A stretch of DNA of 64,000 nt from Defluviitaleaceae bacterium. Lineage in GTDB: Bacteria; Bacillota; Clostridia; Lachnospirales; WQUN01. Below the pieces are notes generated by a model. That model did not search any database. It was not told where the DNA came from and saw nothing but the letters and a program-made list of their open reading frames with translations. Location of the stretch: NCBI GenBank assembly GCA_009780315.1, contig WRAH01000001.1:1-64000 (forward strand), read 5' to 3'. Positions 50,891-60,051 of this stretch are shown here, one piece after another (the stretch's first letter is position 1; each line of letters begins with the position of its first letter). Position numbers and translations under genes: made by a program.

Positions 50891-52988
50891 ATTCCGTTAT
50901 CACATTGCATATGATAAGCCAGAGCGAATCCGCTTGCGTATAGGCTGGGCAGCATTTACCCCAGAAGAAGGTTATGGAATAGAAACCATGCTTCTCTCAC
51001 ACCCCTGGATAACCTTTGCACAAGCCACCCCAGCCAATGGCGGTATTTTAATTTGCTATAAAGAAGATGGTGTTTCAAACCGCCGCAAAGCCATTCTTGC
51101 CCTCATTGACACCCTTGACCCATGCAATTTGCCAAAAGCAGAGCCGCGAGACGAAAATATCATTCATGCATTGGATGAAAAGTTTTTCTTCTCTTTGGCA
51201 GGCTTGTTATGTAAGTATGTTGTCAAGCGTCTATTTCTTCCTGCACCCATCCGTGTCATGCTTACCCTTAAAAGTGCCGTTGCATATTGGCGTGAAGGTG
51301 TTTTTGCACTGGCACAAGGCAAGCTAAATGTGCATGTCTTAGACGCAGCGGCGATTGGTGCCGCCATTGTGCAAAAAGATTTTATAACCGCAGCGTCAAT
51401 TATGACTTTGCTAAAAATTACAGACATTTTGGAGGACTATACACGCAAAAAAGCCCACCACAGCCTGTCACGCAGTTTAGAACTTAACATTGATAATGTG
51501 TGGGTGGTCAGCAAAGACAGCGAAACAGATATACACATGCCTTTATCACAAGTGCAAATCGGCGATATTGTGCGGATACGCTCTGGCTGGGTGGTTCCCC
51601 TTGACGGTGAAGTGTACGAAGGGGAGGCCCTCGTCAATGAAGCATCTATGACTGGTGAGCCGTTGGCAGTTTTGCGCAAAGAAGGACATAGTGTATATGC
51701 CGGCACGGTGGTGGAAGAAGGCAGTATCGCTATTCGTGTACGCACTTTGGCAGACAATACCCGTATTCAGCAAATTGTCTCCATGATTGACCATTCTGAA
51801 GCATTAAAAGCAAGTATTCAAGGCAAAGCAGAAAAACTTGCTGATGCTATTGTACCTTATAGTTTTCTTGCTTTTGCCGCTACCCTTGCATTAACAGGCA
51901 ATGTGGCAAAAGCCATGAGTGTACTCATGGTGGATTATTCTTGTGCCATTAAACTCACCACACCCATATGTATCATTTCGTCTATACGTGAAGCGGCAAA
52001 TAAGCGCATTCTTGTCAAAGGCGGGAAACATCTTGAAGCTTTTGCCACAGCCGACATTATCGTTTTTGATAAAACAGGGACACTCACCGCCGCTTGTCCT
52101 CAAGTTGCCAAAGTGGTGCCCATTGGCGGGCATAGCCGCGAAGAAGTACTAAAAATTTCTGCCTGTTTAGAAGAACATTTCCCCCACAGTGTAGCAAGGG
52201 CAATTGTGCGTCAAGCAGAAATAGAAGACCTCCATCATTCAGAAGAACATGCCGAAGTGGAATATATTGTTGCCCATGGTATCGCTTCAACTTTAGATGG
52301 TGAGCGCGTACTCATTGGAAGCAGTCACTTTATTTTTGAAGACGAGGGTATTCCTTGGCCAAAAGATGAAGGGGCAAAAATTGCCGCCGAAGCAGAAGGA
52401 TATTCTGGCATATATTTGGCCATTGGCGGAAAAGCCGCAGGGCTTATTTGTGTAGAAGACCCTGTGCGGGAAGATGCAAAAGAAATACTGTCACAGCTTA
52501 ATACCCTAGGGCTTTCCCGTGTCATCATGCTTACAGGTGACGGGCTTTCAGCCGCAACCGCTGCAAGCGAATCACTGGGAGTCACAGAATTTCATGCCCA
52601 TATGCTACCTGAAGACAAAGCTGACTTTGTACGTGAGTTAAAAGAACAAGGTCACACTGTTATTATGGTTGGGGATGGGGTCAATGACTCCCCTGCCCTG
52701 TCTTGTGCAGATGTTTCTGTTGCCATGAAAGATGGGTCAGACATTGCAAGGGAAGTCGCTGACATTTCTTTACTGGATGAAAGCCTTGAAGGGTTGGTAA
52801 CTTTGCGAAAACTCAGTCAATCCTTAATCAACCGTGTCCAGTCAAATTATTATTGGATTATTGGTATCAATACAGCGTTGCTTGGTTTAGGTCTTACAGG
52901 CGCAATTACAGCTTCCACCTCCGCAGTGATTCACAATACATCTACGATGGCACTCAGCGGGCTTAGTATGCGCCGATATATTCAGTGA
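50883..52988 (+). CDS. P1B-type metal ATPase with Ser-Cys-Ala membrane motif
   Basis: 701 aa from ATG 50883. An HMA_2-like N-terminal domain lacks the CxxC metal motif (PERIRLRIGWAAFTPEEGYG). Core motifs are intact: TGEP near 256, DKTGTLT near 395, MLTGD and GDGVNDSPAL near 597. The usual CPC in the sixth membrane helix is replaced by DYSCAIKLTTPI (near 350), so the ion cannot be read from the standard table. The last helix region reads HNTSTMALSGLSMRRY. DUF6110 is its likely partner. Confidence 0.92.
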   Translation: MPKFRYHIAYDKPERIRLRIGWAAFTPEEGYGIETMLLSHPWITFAQATPANGGILICYKEDGVSNRRKAILALIDTLDPCNLPKAEPRDENIIHALDEKFFFSLAGLLCKYVVKRLFLPAPIRVMLTLKSAVAYWREGVFALAQGKLNVHVLDAAAIGAAIVQKDFITAASIMTLLKITDILEDYTRKKAHHSLSRSLELNIDNVWVVSKDSETDIHMPLSQVQIGDIVRIRSGWVVPLDGEVYEGEALVNEASMTGEPLAVLRKEGHSVYAGTVVEEGSIAIRVRTLADNTRIQQIVSMIDHSEALKASIQGKAEKLADAIVPYSFLAFAATLALTGNVAKAMSVLMVDYSCAIKLTTPICIISSIREAANKRILVKGGKHLEAFATADIIVFDKTGTLTAACPQVAKVVPIGGHSREEVLKISACLEEHFPHSVARAIVRQAEIEDLHHSEEHAEVEYIVAHGIASTLDGERVLIGSSHFIFEDEGIPWPKDEGAKIAAEAEGYSGIYLAIGGKAAGLICVEDPVREDAKEILSQLNTLGLSRVIMLTGDGLSAATAASESLGVTEFHAHMLPEDKADFVRELKEQGHTVIMVGDGVNDSPALSCADVSVAMKDGSDIAREVADISLLDESLEGLVTLRKLSQSLINRVQSNYYWIIGINTALLGLGLTGAITASTSAVIHNTSTMALSGLSMRRYIQ

Positions 52989-52996
52989 TAGGAATG

Positions 52997-53026
52997 AAAA
53001 AAGCCCCTTGATTAAGGGGCTTTTTT
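52997..53026 (+). terminator. Terminator after the P-type ATPase
   Basis: AAAAAAGCCCCTT-GATT-AAGGGGCTTTTTT, perfect and nearly symmetric, so it can also stop the convergent tRNA-Arg transcript. Confidence 0.95.
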
Positions 53027-53032
53027 CGTTCT

Positions 53033-53105
53033 TGTGTCCGGCGGGAATCGAACCCACGACCTTTCGCTCCGGAGGCGAACGCTCTATCCCCTGAGCTACG
53101 GACAC
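53033..53105 (-). tRNA. tRNA-Arg (anticodon CCG)
   Basis: 73 nt on the minus strand: acceptor GTGTCCG/CGGACAC, D-arm GCTCAGGGGATAGAGC, anticodon loop CTCCGGA within TTCGC/GCGAA, variable AGGTC and T-arm GTGGGTTCGATTCCCGC. Discriminator A; CCA not encoded. Confidence 0.97.
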
Positions 53106-53186
53106 AATTTTAAGATGTAATCTTGTAAAACCTCACGTTTACAACATATGAATTTTCGCATAAGTTCATCATGTAGTCAAGTATAT

Positions 53187-53215
53187 TTGCCAGAACCATA
53201 AAATTCCGTTATAAT
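53187..53215 (+). promoter_or_regulatory. Promoter of the CNNM/CorC gene
   Basis: TTGCCA (53187-53192) and TATAAT (53210-53215), 17-nt spacer. Confidence 0.7.
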
Positions 53216-53248
53216 GTGACTTAAACTTAGACTTTAAATAAGGAGTAG

Positions 53249-54580
53249 ATGATCCACATGGATCCGTTTTTATTGAATTTAATCTCTGTTGCATTTCTTC
53301 TTTTGTTATTGTTATTTGGTACATTTTTTAGTGCAGCAGAAATGGCGTTTGCATCCCTCAACCGCGCCCGCATTAAAAGTTTGGCAGAAAGTGATGGGGC
53401 AGGAAGCAAGCGGGCAAAGCTTGTCATGAATCTTTACGAGCAACGGTTTGATGAAATCATTTCCACCTTGCTTATCTGCAATAACACTGTAGCCATTACA
53501 TCTGCAACAGTTTCTGTTGCGTTGTTTACGCGGCTTATTGGCGACGTTGGATATCTTCTTTCAACAGTTGTTATCAGTGCAATCGTTATTGTACTTACAG
53601 ACATTTTTCCTAAAAGCTTGAGCAAAGGTTCGCCAGAAAAAGTGGCTATGGCTTGCGCACCATTTGTACGGGTACTTATGGCACTTTGCCGCCCCATGAA
53701 CATAGGTATCATCAAAATGAAAAATAGCTTGGGTGCAAATTTCTTCACAAAACCAGAAGAAAATGAAACCGAGCAACAAAATATGATTAACCAAGAGATT
53801 CTTTTTATGGTAGAAGAAGCTGAAAAAGATGGGGCAATGAATGAAGATGATTCACTGCTCATCACCAATGCCATAGAGTTTAATGACGTACTGGCGTGGG
53901 ATATCCTTACCCCCCGTGTTAATATTGTCAGTATTCCCATGGGCGCAAGTATAGAGGAAATTGCCGAACTTTTCCTAGAAAGCGGATATTCACGTATGCC
54001 TGTTTATGAGGATTCGTTGGATACCATTCGCGGAATCATTCACATTCGTGACTTTTTAAAATGTATGGCATCAGGTGCAGGTGGCGGCAAACCTGTCAGT
54101 GTTGAAGATATCATCACACCTGCGGTTTTTACCGTAACCAGCGCACGGGTTACAGATGTTTTGACAGTGCTAAAAAAAGAAAAAAGCCACATGGCAATTG
54201 TCGCCGATGAATACGGCGGAACAGAAGGTCTTGTGACGATGGAAGATATTTTAGAGCAACTGGTAGGGGATATTTGGGATGAAAATGATGAAGTCATTGA
54301 GGAGTTTCTTCCCCTTGGCAACAATAAGCATAAAGTCTTATGCACCGCTGGTGTGGACAAAATGTTTGAATATTTTGACATGGAAGCTGAGTCTGAATCA
54401 AATACAGTCAGCGGTTGGATAACAGATATGTTCCGCCACCTGCCCGAAGTTGGTGAAAGTTTCACTTTTGAAAAACTCACCGTGACCGTAACTAAAATTG
54501 ATGGCCCCCGCGTGGAAGAATGTGAAGTGGAAGTTGTCGAACCAGAAGAAGAAACGAACGAAGATAGTAGCAACAGTTAA
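53249..54580 (+). CDS. CNNM/hemolysin C-family transporter with CBS pair
   Basis: 443 aa. An N-terminal DUF21 (CNNM) membrane domain with three to four TM (LLLFGTFFSAAEMAFASLNR, then ICNNTVAITSATVSVALFTR and LTDIFPKSLSKGSPEK) precedes a CBS pair (LTPRVNIVSIP, SRMPVYEDSLDTIRGIIHIR, DEYGGTEGLVTMEDILEQLV) and a CorC_HlyC domain. It is thought to export Mg or Co. ATG 53249 is very near its AAGGAG (3 nt), so ATG 53258 may be used. Confidence 0.92.
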   Translation: MIHMDPFLLNLISVAFLLLLLLFGTFFSAAEMAFASLNRARIKSLAESDGAGSKRAKLVMNLYEQRFDEIISTLLICNNTVAITSATVSVALFTRLIGDVGYLLSTVVISAIVIVLTDIFPKSLSKGSPEKVAMACAPFVRVLMALCRPMNIGIIKMKNSLGANFFTKPEENETEQQNMINQEILFMVEEAEKDGAMNEDDSLLITNAIEFNDVLAWDILTPRVNIVSIPMGASIEEIAELFLESGYSRMPVYEDSLDTIRGIIHIRDFLKCMASGAGGGKPVSVEDIITPAVFTVTSARVTDVLTVLKKEKSHMAIVADEYGGTEGLVTMEDILEQLVGDIWDENDEVIEEFLPLGNNKHKVLCTAGVDKMFEYFDMEAESESNTVSGWITDMFRHLPEVGESFTFEKLTVTVTKIDGPRVEECEVEVVEPEEETNEDSSNS

Positions 54581-54646
54581 ATTTATATTCCATAGACAGT
54601 TAGCATATCCAGATAGAAAATGAGCCATTAGGTTTGGTTAATTAGA

Positions 54647-55387
54647 CTAAACCACACCCCCATCTAATGGAATCACTTGTCCTGTTAAATAACCCGCCTT
54701 TTGAGAAGCAAGAAAAACAGCCAAGTCACCTGCTTCATGAGATAATCCAAAACGCCCTAGGGGAATTTCCTCCGTAAAGGCGTTTTTTTCTTCATCAGAA
54801 AGCCGTGCATTCATGCGGGTTTCAAATGCCCCACAAGCAATGGCATTCACACGTATTCCCGACGGTGCGAGTTCTTTTGCAAGGGATTTTGTTAATCCAA
54901 TAACTCCCGCTTTAGCCACAGCATATACAACTTCGCAAGACGCACCAACTATCCCCCAAATAGACGTTATATTGATGATACAGCCTGCTTTTTTTCGTAC
55001 CATAAAAGGCACTGCTTGATGTGACGCATAAAGTGCTGTGCTTAAATTAGCATTTAAAATATTCTGCATTTCAAAGGGGTTCATGTCAGTAAACAATCCA
55101 AAGTGTGCCACCCCTGCATTGTTTACAAGCACGTCTACCCCTCCAAATTCTTCTTCAATCTGCATAAAAATTTTCTCACAGGTTTTATAGTCAGATAAAT
55201 CCCCAAGCATACCTGTAATCCGCTCTGCCTTTTGCGGAAACTCCTCACGCAATGTTTTCACAGCCCATTTAAGTTGCGCGACATCTTCTCGTCCATTTAA
55301 TACAACAACATCATTTTCCATAATAAAAGCACGGGCAATGCCTAACCCAATGCCACGGGACGAACCCGAAATAAAAACTACGCGCAT
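54647..55387 (-). CDS. SDR-family oxidoreductase, FabG-like
   Basis: 246 aa. NAD(P) site SGSSRGIGLGIARAF, VLVNNAGVAHFG, catalytic Ser/Tyr/Lys in NITSIWGIVGASCEVVYAVAK, then RVNAIACGAFETRM and a C-terminal YLTGQVIPLDGGVV. Ketoacyl-ACP reductase or another alcohol/ketone reductase; no fatty acid genes are adjacent. The start at 55387 has GGAGGAG upstream; a longer reading from 55420 crosses the rpsU terminator region. Confidence 0.9.
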   Translation of the reverse strand: MRVVFISGSSRGIGLGIARAFIMENDVVVLNGREDVAQLKWAVKTLREEFPQKAERITGMLGDLSDYKTCEKIFMQIEEEFGGVDVLVNNAGVAHFGLFTDMNPFEMQNILNANLSTALYASHQAVPFMVRKKAGCIINITSIWGIVGASCEVVYAVAKAGVIGLTKSLAKELAPSGIRVNAIACGAFETRMNARLSDEEKNAFTEEIPLGRFGLSHEAGDLAVFLASQKAGYLTGQVIPLDGGVV

Positions 55388-55410
55388 ACTGTATACTCCT
55401 CCATTATGCA

Positions 55411-55442
55411 AAAAGGTCACGGATTTTCACACCCGTGACCTT
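55411..55442 (-). terminator. Terminator after rpsU
   Basis: AAGGTCACGG and CCGTGACCTT pair; on the minus strand CCTTTTTGC follows. It separates rpsU from the SDR gene. Confidence 0.8.
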
Positions 55443-55452
55443 AATATTTTCA

Positions 55453-55626
55453 CTAAAATTTACGCTTACGTGCTGCTTCAGATTTCTTCTTGCGCTTTAC
55501 GCTTGGTTTGTCATAATGTTCGCGCTTGCGTATTTCACCCATGATTCCCGCTTTTGCGCAATTTCGCTTAAAACGCCGAAGCGCGTTGTCCAGGGTCTCG
55601 TTATCTTTTATAACTACCTCTGACAT
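55453..55626 (-). CDS. rpsU: 30S ribosomal protein bS21
   Basis: 57 aa: [20 protein letters not shown], then [20 protein letters not shown], and an end rich in Lys and Arg ([17 protein letters not shown]). This is the full bS21 pattern, and the length is normal. GGGAGGG lies 9 nt before the ATG. The gene is easy to miss because it is short. Confidence 0.97.
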   Translation of the reverse strand: MSEVVIKDNETLDNALRRFKRNCAKAGIMGEIRKREHYDKPSVKRKKKSEAARKRKF

Positions 55627-55668
55627 TGGACTTCCCTCCCCTCGGCCTGTGCATATAATGGTTCAGAC

Positions 55669-55697
55669 ATCATACACCACTTCTGGCAATGCGTCAA
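55669..55697 (-). promoter_or_regulatory. Promoter of rpsU
   Basis: TTGACG (55697-55692) and TATGAT (55674-55669) with a 17-nt spacer on the minus strand. Confidence 0.7.
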
Positions 55698-55782
55698 TAA
55701 AAAATTAAAGTAAGCCAAGATAATTTGTGCAGTGCATTGGCATATAGTGAAATACACCTATCAAAAAGAGGTTGATTTTTCC

Positions 55783-56214
55783 ATGAGACAACTACATATA
55801 TACACCACAAAATATGAAAAAGAACTGCGTAACTTTGCAGCACAAGCCATGGCTACAGGAACGATTGCAATAAAAGACATTAAAACTTGTGAAAATCGAA
55901 AAGTCTTTGAGCTTAAACTCATGAACATGGACGAAAAAAATTTGCCAAACGCATTGACGGCTTTGTTAATGGATATTGTAGAAATTGAAAACCCTGTATA
56001 CAAGCACTCACCTAGGCTTAGAAAAATGGCACAAACTGCACGCAACTCGTCAATTTACAAAAGAGAAGTACAACGCATGAAAACATTTTTAGAGGAAAAC
56101 AAAGCATTACATCTGGAAGGTTATGCAACATTCCGCCTTAGTGAATACCGTGAAAAACTAGACACAATGATATATCAGCTTGTGAAAAAAATAAAATTTA
56201 GCCAAGGGGACTAG
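55783..56214 (+). CDS. YtxC-like sporulation protein
   Basis: 143 aa. The C-terminal half has the pattern ENKALHLEGYATFRLSEYRE and LDTMIYQLVKKI, as in the putative sporulation protein YtxC; the N-terminal part (MRQLHIYTTKYEKELRNFAA) is not recognisable. It is shorter than Bacillus YtxC. The start is ATG 55783 after AAAGAGG; an upstream in-frame ATG at 55732 lacks a ribosome site. It precedes the V-ATPase cluster by about 50 nt. Confidence 0.65.
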   Translation: MRQLHIYTTKYEKELRNFAAQAMATGTIAIKDIKTCENRKVFELKLMNMDEKNLPNALTALLMDIVEIENPVYKHSPRLRKMAQTARNSSIYKREVQRMKTFLEENKALHLEGYATFRLSEYREKLDTMIYQLVKKIKFSQGD

Positions 56215-56267
56215 CAATATATGGTATATTAGAGTATAATAGTAATAAATTACCAAGGGAGTTGCAT

Positions 56268-56585
56268 ATGGACAACTTAATTGAATATTTAGTTGCAATT
56301 GAAACCGACGCACAAGATGCCATGCATGTGATGGTCAAAGAAACCGCAGAACTTACACGAAAAGCTCAAGAATCTTTAGCCGAAAAAATAGCACATATTG
56401 AGCAAAATACCATACATGCAATCCGTCAAATAGAACGTGAAGCAGACTTGGATGCTGCAAGAAAAATCACTGAAATACACGAAGCCTATGCGCATAAATG
56501 GCAAACACTAGAAAATCATTTTAATGTCAACAAAAATGAACTGGTTGAAAAAATTACAAAGGAAGTTTTACAAGGTACGTCATGA
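56268..56585 (+). CDS. V-type ATPase subunit G/H-like coiled coil
   Basis: 105 aa, almost wholly helical (ETDAQDAMHVMVKETAELTR, AEKIAHIEQNTIHAIRQIER), rich in Ala, Glu and Lys, as in the peripheral-stalk G/H subunit. AAGGGAG lies 6 nt before ATG 56268. TATAAT at 56235-56240 may be a promoter. It overlaps the C subunit gene (ATGA). Confidence 0.7.
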   Translation: MDNLIEYLVAIETDAQDAMHVMVKETAELTRKAQESLAEKIAHIEQNTIHAIRQIEREADLDAARKITEIHEAYAHKWQTLENHFNVNKNELVEKITKEVLQGTS

Positions 56586-57313
56586 ATTATATTACTGCAA
56601 AAACAAAAATAAAAGCCATGAGCGCAAAGCTTTTATCTACCAGTGATTACGATAAACTCTGCCGCACACCAACTTATGATACCCTCCTTACACGTATTGA
56701 TGTACACATAAGCCTTCTTGAAGCATTTGAACGGATTTCATCCTACGTATATCTCAAGCCTGTCCGAAAATTTTTAAAAATCATGACCAATGCTTTAAAC
56801 GGAAGAGGACAAGAAGACTTGGAAATAACCCATTGGACATATATTTTATGGTGCAAGCTTCACCTATTGGACAAGCCCAGTCGTGATTCACTTCGCTGTG
56901 TACTTGGTACAGAAATAGACTTACGAAATATTTTGTGGATTTACCGTCTCAAGCGATTTCACAAAGTTGAAGGCAGTGGAGCCATTGGATATTTACTGCC
57001 CGTTCGCTATCGCCTAAACAATGACACTTTAACTGCTTTATTAACCTGCAAGGATATCACTTCACTTATAGAGGTGCTTTCACAAAGTCCTTACCGTAAA
57101 ATTTTTGCAAGCACTAAGGACTTTCATCTAGGAGAGCAACGCGTGGCAAATAAAGTTAAAGCACAATTTCAAAAGGAAAGCTTTGGTGTAAATGCCACCT
57201 GTATTTGTAAGTATTTGTACGAAAAACATCTGGAAATACGAAATATCCAAGCCATATCCGAAGGTGTGAAATTTGGATTTGCACCAGAAGAAATCCTTTT
57301 ACGACTTTACTAG
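56582..57313 (+). CDS. ntpC: V-type ATPase subunit C (AC39-like), short
   Basis: 243 aa. MNYITAKTKIKAMSAKLLST, TYDTLLTRIDVHISLLEAFE and LGTEIDLRNILWIYRLKRFH follow the V0D/AC39 pattern (an entirely helical funnel that couples the rotor to the membrane ring). Normal subunits are about 330 aa, so one repeat's worth is missing. The overlap with the preceding gene is 4 nt. Confidence 0.85.
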   Translation: MNYITAKTKIKAMSAKLLSTSDYDKLCRTPTYDTLLTRIDVHISLLEAFERISSYVYLKPVRKFLKIMTNALNGRGQEDLEITHWTYILWCKLHLLDKPSRDSLRCVLGTEIDLRNILWIYRLKRFHKVEGSGAIGYLLPVRYRLNNDTLTALLTCKDITSLIEVLSQSPYRKIFASTKDFHLGEQRVANKVKAQFQKESFGVNATCICKYLYEKHLEIRNIQAISEGVKFGFAPEEILLRLY

Positions 57314-57328
57314 CAAGGGGTGGATTGT

Positions 57329-59215
57329 ATGATAGCCAAAATGAAATACATAAGTATAACAGGGCATATTGCAAGCATGAATCATGTGGTAAACCGCTAT
57401 TTATCACGTTATGATATTCAGCTAGAGCAATCATCAAATGCACTTATGACACCATTTACAACACTCAACCCCTATGGGCAAACTTTGCGAAAAGCAGAGC
57501 AGTTTGCAGAAACTATAGGCGCACCGCCCCTTGCATATGTTCCAATGCCGTCGGCAGAAGCAGTAAATCTTGTAGAAGCCGCCGCAACTGCATATGAACA
57601 GCGGGACGAGCAGCTTCAAAATTTAGAAAAAGATTTAGCCGAAGCACAAAGGAAAATTGAAGCCCTGCAAAACTTCACATCATTCAATATCCCACTAGAA
57701 GCGGCAACACATTGGGCGTTTATTCATTGTAAATTTGGACAGTTAACCGCCACTGGCTTCCGACGTTATGAAAGATTTTTGCAAAATGATGAAAAAATTA
57801 TTTTTCTCATTGCAAAGCGAGAAAATGACTATATATACGGCGCGTACTTCACGCCAGCGACTCACCAAGATGAAACCGATGCGGCATTTGCCGCGCTTGA
57901 GTTCCAACCGCTGGATATACCCTCATCAAAATCAACGCCTGCCGCCATGCTTCATCAACTGGGTTTAGAAATACAACAGTTAACCCATGAAATTACAGCA
58001 CTCACATACAGCACTTTAGACCAAGTGTGCAAAAGGGACAAGCTGGCAATTGCTTGCGCAAAGGTGCAAAGCTTATACGCCGCTTTTGATATAAAAAAAT
58101 ATGCGGCAATAAGCCATGGACGCAGAGTTTTCACTTTCTCTGGCTGGATGAGCCAAGATGATGCCACAAAGCTTGAAGCCGAAATAGACAGTGATGATTT
58201 GGCTGTATTCACCCATGATGCAACCCGTGATAAAAACAATGAAAAACTTGAGCCAAGCCGTCCGCCTACGCTACTAAAAAACCTGCCCATCATCCGCCAG
58301 TTTGAATTTTTTACCCGTCTTTATGGCTTGCCAAACTATGGGGAAATCGACCCTACGCCCATTTTAGCCATCACATACACTTTGCTTTTTGGGCTGATGT
58401 TTGGTGATATTGGACATGGGCTGGTGCTGGCGTTCTTGGGCATTTTAGTTCAACGGCGATGGCATTCTGACCTTGGTGGAATCATGACTATCGTAGGCAT
58501 ATCTGCGGCAGGATTTGGTGTGCTGTATGGCAGTATTTTTGGCTTTGAGTTTAATCCCTTGTGGATGCGTCCACAGGCAGACATTATGACCACACTTATT
58601 TTTGCCGCAGCATTGGGCGCGGGGCTTATCACACTTTCAATGTTTCTTAATATGTACAACGCTTTTAGACGCGGACGTGTTGGGGAACTTCTATTTGGCA
58701 CAAATGGTCTTGCAGGGTTAATGTTTTATGGCGCAGTGTTATGGATTCTTGTACGTGTACTGGTACATGGACAAGCCCTTACTTTGCCAGTGATTATTCT
58801 GGCAATATTGCCGCTGGCGTTTGTTTCCTTCAAACACCCTTTAGAAAATTTAATGGCAGGGCGACCGTTTTTCAACCTAAAAGAAGGCATTGGACAGTTT
58901 ATTTTTAACACAATCATTGAAACCTTTGAAACACTTTTAACCTACGCTACAAACACCATTTCTTTTGTGCGAGTAGGTGCATTTGCCGTTAGTCACGCTG
59001 GCATGATGCATGTTGTACTGCAATTATCAAGCAGTGCGGCTGGCACACAAAATATATTTATTTTGGTGCTTGGCAACGTACTTGTTATCGGTATCGAAGG
59101 ATTACTCGTAGGTATACAAGTGCTTAGGTTAGATTTTTATGAAATGTTTAGCCGTTTTTATCATGGCGGCGGACGCGCATTTGAATCCACATCAAAACCA
59201 ACGAAGGGGTATTAA
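57329..59215 (+). CDS. ntpI: V-type ATPase membrane subunit I
   Basis: 628 aa. The N-terminal cytoplasmic half has two long helices (EQRDEQLQNLEKDLAEAQRK) and an alpha/beta lobe; the C-terminal half has seven to eight TM (ILAITYTLLFGLMFGDIGHG, then TNTISFVRVGAFAVSHAGMM with the essential Arg). It carries the half-channels for H+ or Na+. Nearly normal length. ATG 57329 follows AAGGGGTGG. Confidence 0.95.
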   Translation: MIAKMKYISITGHIASMNHVVNRYLSRYDIQLEQSSNALMTPFTTLNPYGQTLRKAEQFAETIGAPPLAYVPMPSAEAVNLVEAAATAYEQRDEQLQNLEKDLAEAQRKIEALQNFTSFNIPLEAATHWAFIHCKFGQLTATGFRRYERFLQNDEKIIFLIAKRENDYIYGAYFTPATHQDETDAAFAALEFQPLDIPSSKSTPAAMLHQLGLEIQQLTHEITALTYSTLDQVCKRDKLAIACAKVQSLYAAFDIKKYAAISHGRRVFTFSGWMSQDDATKLEAEIDSDDLAVFTHDATRDKNNEKLEPSRPPTLLKNLPIIRQFEFFTRLYGLPNYGEIDPTPILAITYTLLFGLMFGDIGHGLVLAFLGILVQRRWHSDLGGIMTIVGISAAGFGVLYGSIFGFEFNPLWMRPQADIMTTLIFAAALGAGLITLSMFLNMYNAFRRGRVGELLFGTNGLAGLMFYGAVLWILVRVLVHGQALTLPVIILAILPLAFVSFKHPLENLMAGRPFFNLKEGIGQFIFNTIIETFETLLTYATNTISFVRVGAFAVSHAGMMHVVLQLSSSAAGTQNIFILVLGNVLVIGIEGLLVGIQVLRLDFYEMFSRFYHGGGRAFESTSKPTKGY

Positions 59216-59216
59216 A

Positions 59217-59666
59217 ATGTTCATATTACTTGCACTATTTTTGCTGACAGTTGCCGCGCCTATAGGATTTTATTATATCAAACGGGAACATGGACATGAA
59301 TGTAAGCATAAGTATATTAAAAATGTTAAACGGGGAAAATGGGCGTTGGCTTTAAATCTTGGCGGGTTTACATTGGTATTCCTGCTTTCAACAGTGCTGA
59401 TTTTTACAGGACGTGTCTATGGCAATGCGCCCCCTTCCGAAGCTTCCGACATGGCATTAGCCGCGGCATTTATTGCGGCAGGGTTGGTGACTGGGCTTGG
59501 CGCAATTGGCACGGGCATTGCAGTGAGTTCTGCCGCGGCGGCGGCTATTGGCGCAATTAGCGAAAATGAAAACAATTTTGGCAAATCCATGATTTTTGTA
59601 GCCATGGCAGAAGGTATCGCAATTTATGGGCTACTTATTTCATTTATGATTTTGGGGCGGGTGTAA
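59217..59666 (+). CDS. ntpK: V-type ATPase rotor ring subunit K
   Basis: 149 aa with four TM. Only the second hairpin has the clear proteolipid pattern: GLGAIGTGIAVSSAAAAAIG, then FGKSMIFVAMAEGIAIYGLL with the ion-binding Glu. The first two helices are hydrophobic but carry no carboxylate, with a basic loop containing GHECKHKY between them. The Gln/Pro before the Glu seen in Na+-type K subunits is absent. AAGGGG precedes the ATG 2 nt after the I stop. Confidence 0.85.
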   Translation: MFILLALFLLTVAAPIGFYYIKREHGHECKHKYIKNVKRGKWALALNLGGFTLVFLLSTVLIFTGRVYGNAPPSEASDMALAAAFIAAGLVTGLGAIGTGIAVSSAAAAAIGAISENENNFGKSMIFVAMAEGIAIYGLLISFMILGRV

Positions 59667-59667
59667 A

Positions 59668-60051
59668 GTGGAAGCGAAGCTAAATTATTTCACAGAAGCC
59701 ATTGCCCGAGAAGTGGAAATACGAAAGCAACGTAAAAAACATCAACTCGCCAACGACCTCAGTGCGGAAACAGCCACCGCATTAGAAACCGCAGAGAACC
59801 GCGCTAATTTTCAAATAGAAGCCACACGCCAAAAACTTAAACGGGAAATGAATAAAAAAACAGCCGCCGCCATAACAGAAGCGCGCGCGGCTTTTGCAAT
59901 AAAACGCGAAGCATTAGCAAACCAGCTCATCAGTGAAGCTAAAAAGCAATTAGAACTTTTAAGCCATGATTATGACCCTGATTTATTAAGACAAATTGCC
60001 CAAACTTTGTTAATAGGAGTGCATATCCATGCCAATCATTCATGGGATTAA
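59668..60051 (+). CDS. ntpE: V-type ATPase subunit E-like, C-terminally short
   Basis: 127 aa from GTG 59668, helical with NFQIEATRQKLKREMNKKTA, typical of the stalk subunit E N-terminal helix. The globular C-terminal domain (normally about 70 residues more) is absent. The 3' end overlaps the A gene by 23 nt. Confidence 0.7.
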   Translation: MEAKLNYFTEAIAREVEIRKQRKKHQLANDLSAETATALETAENRANFQIEATRQKLKREMNKKTAAAITEARAAFAIKREALANQLISEAKKQLELLSHDYDPDLLRQIAQTLLIGVHIHANHSWD

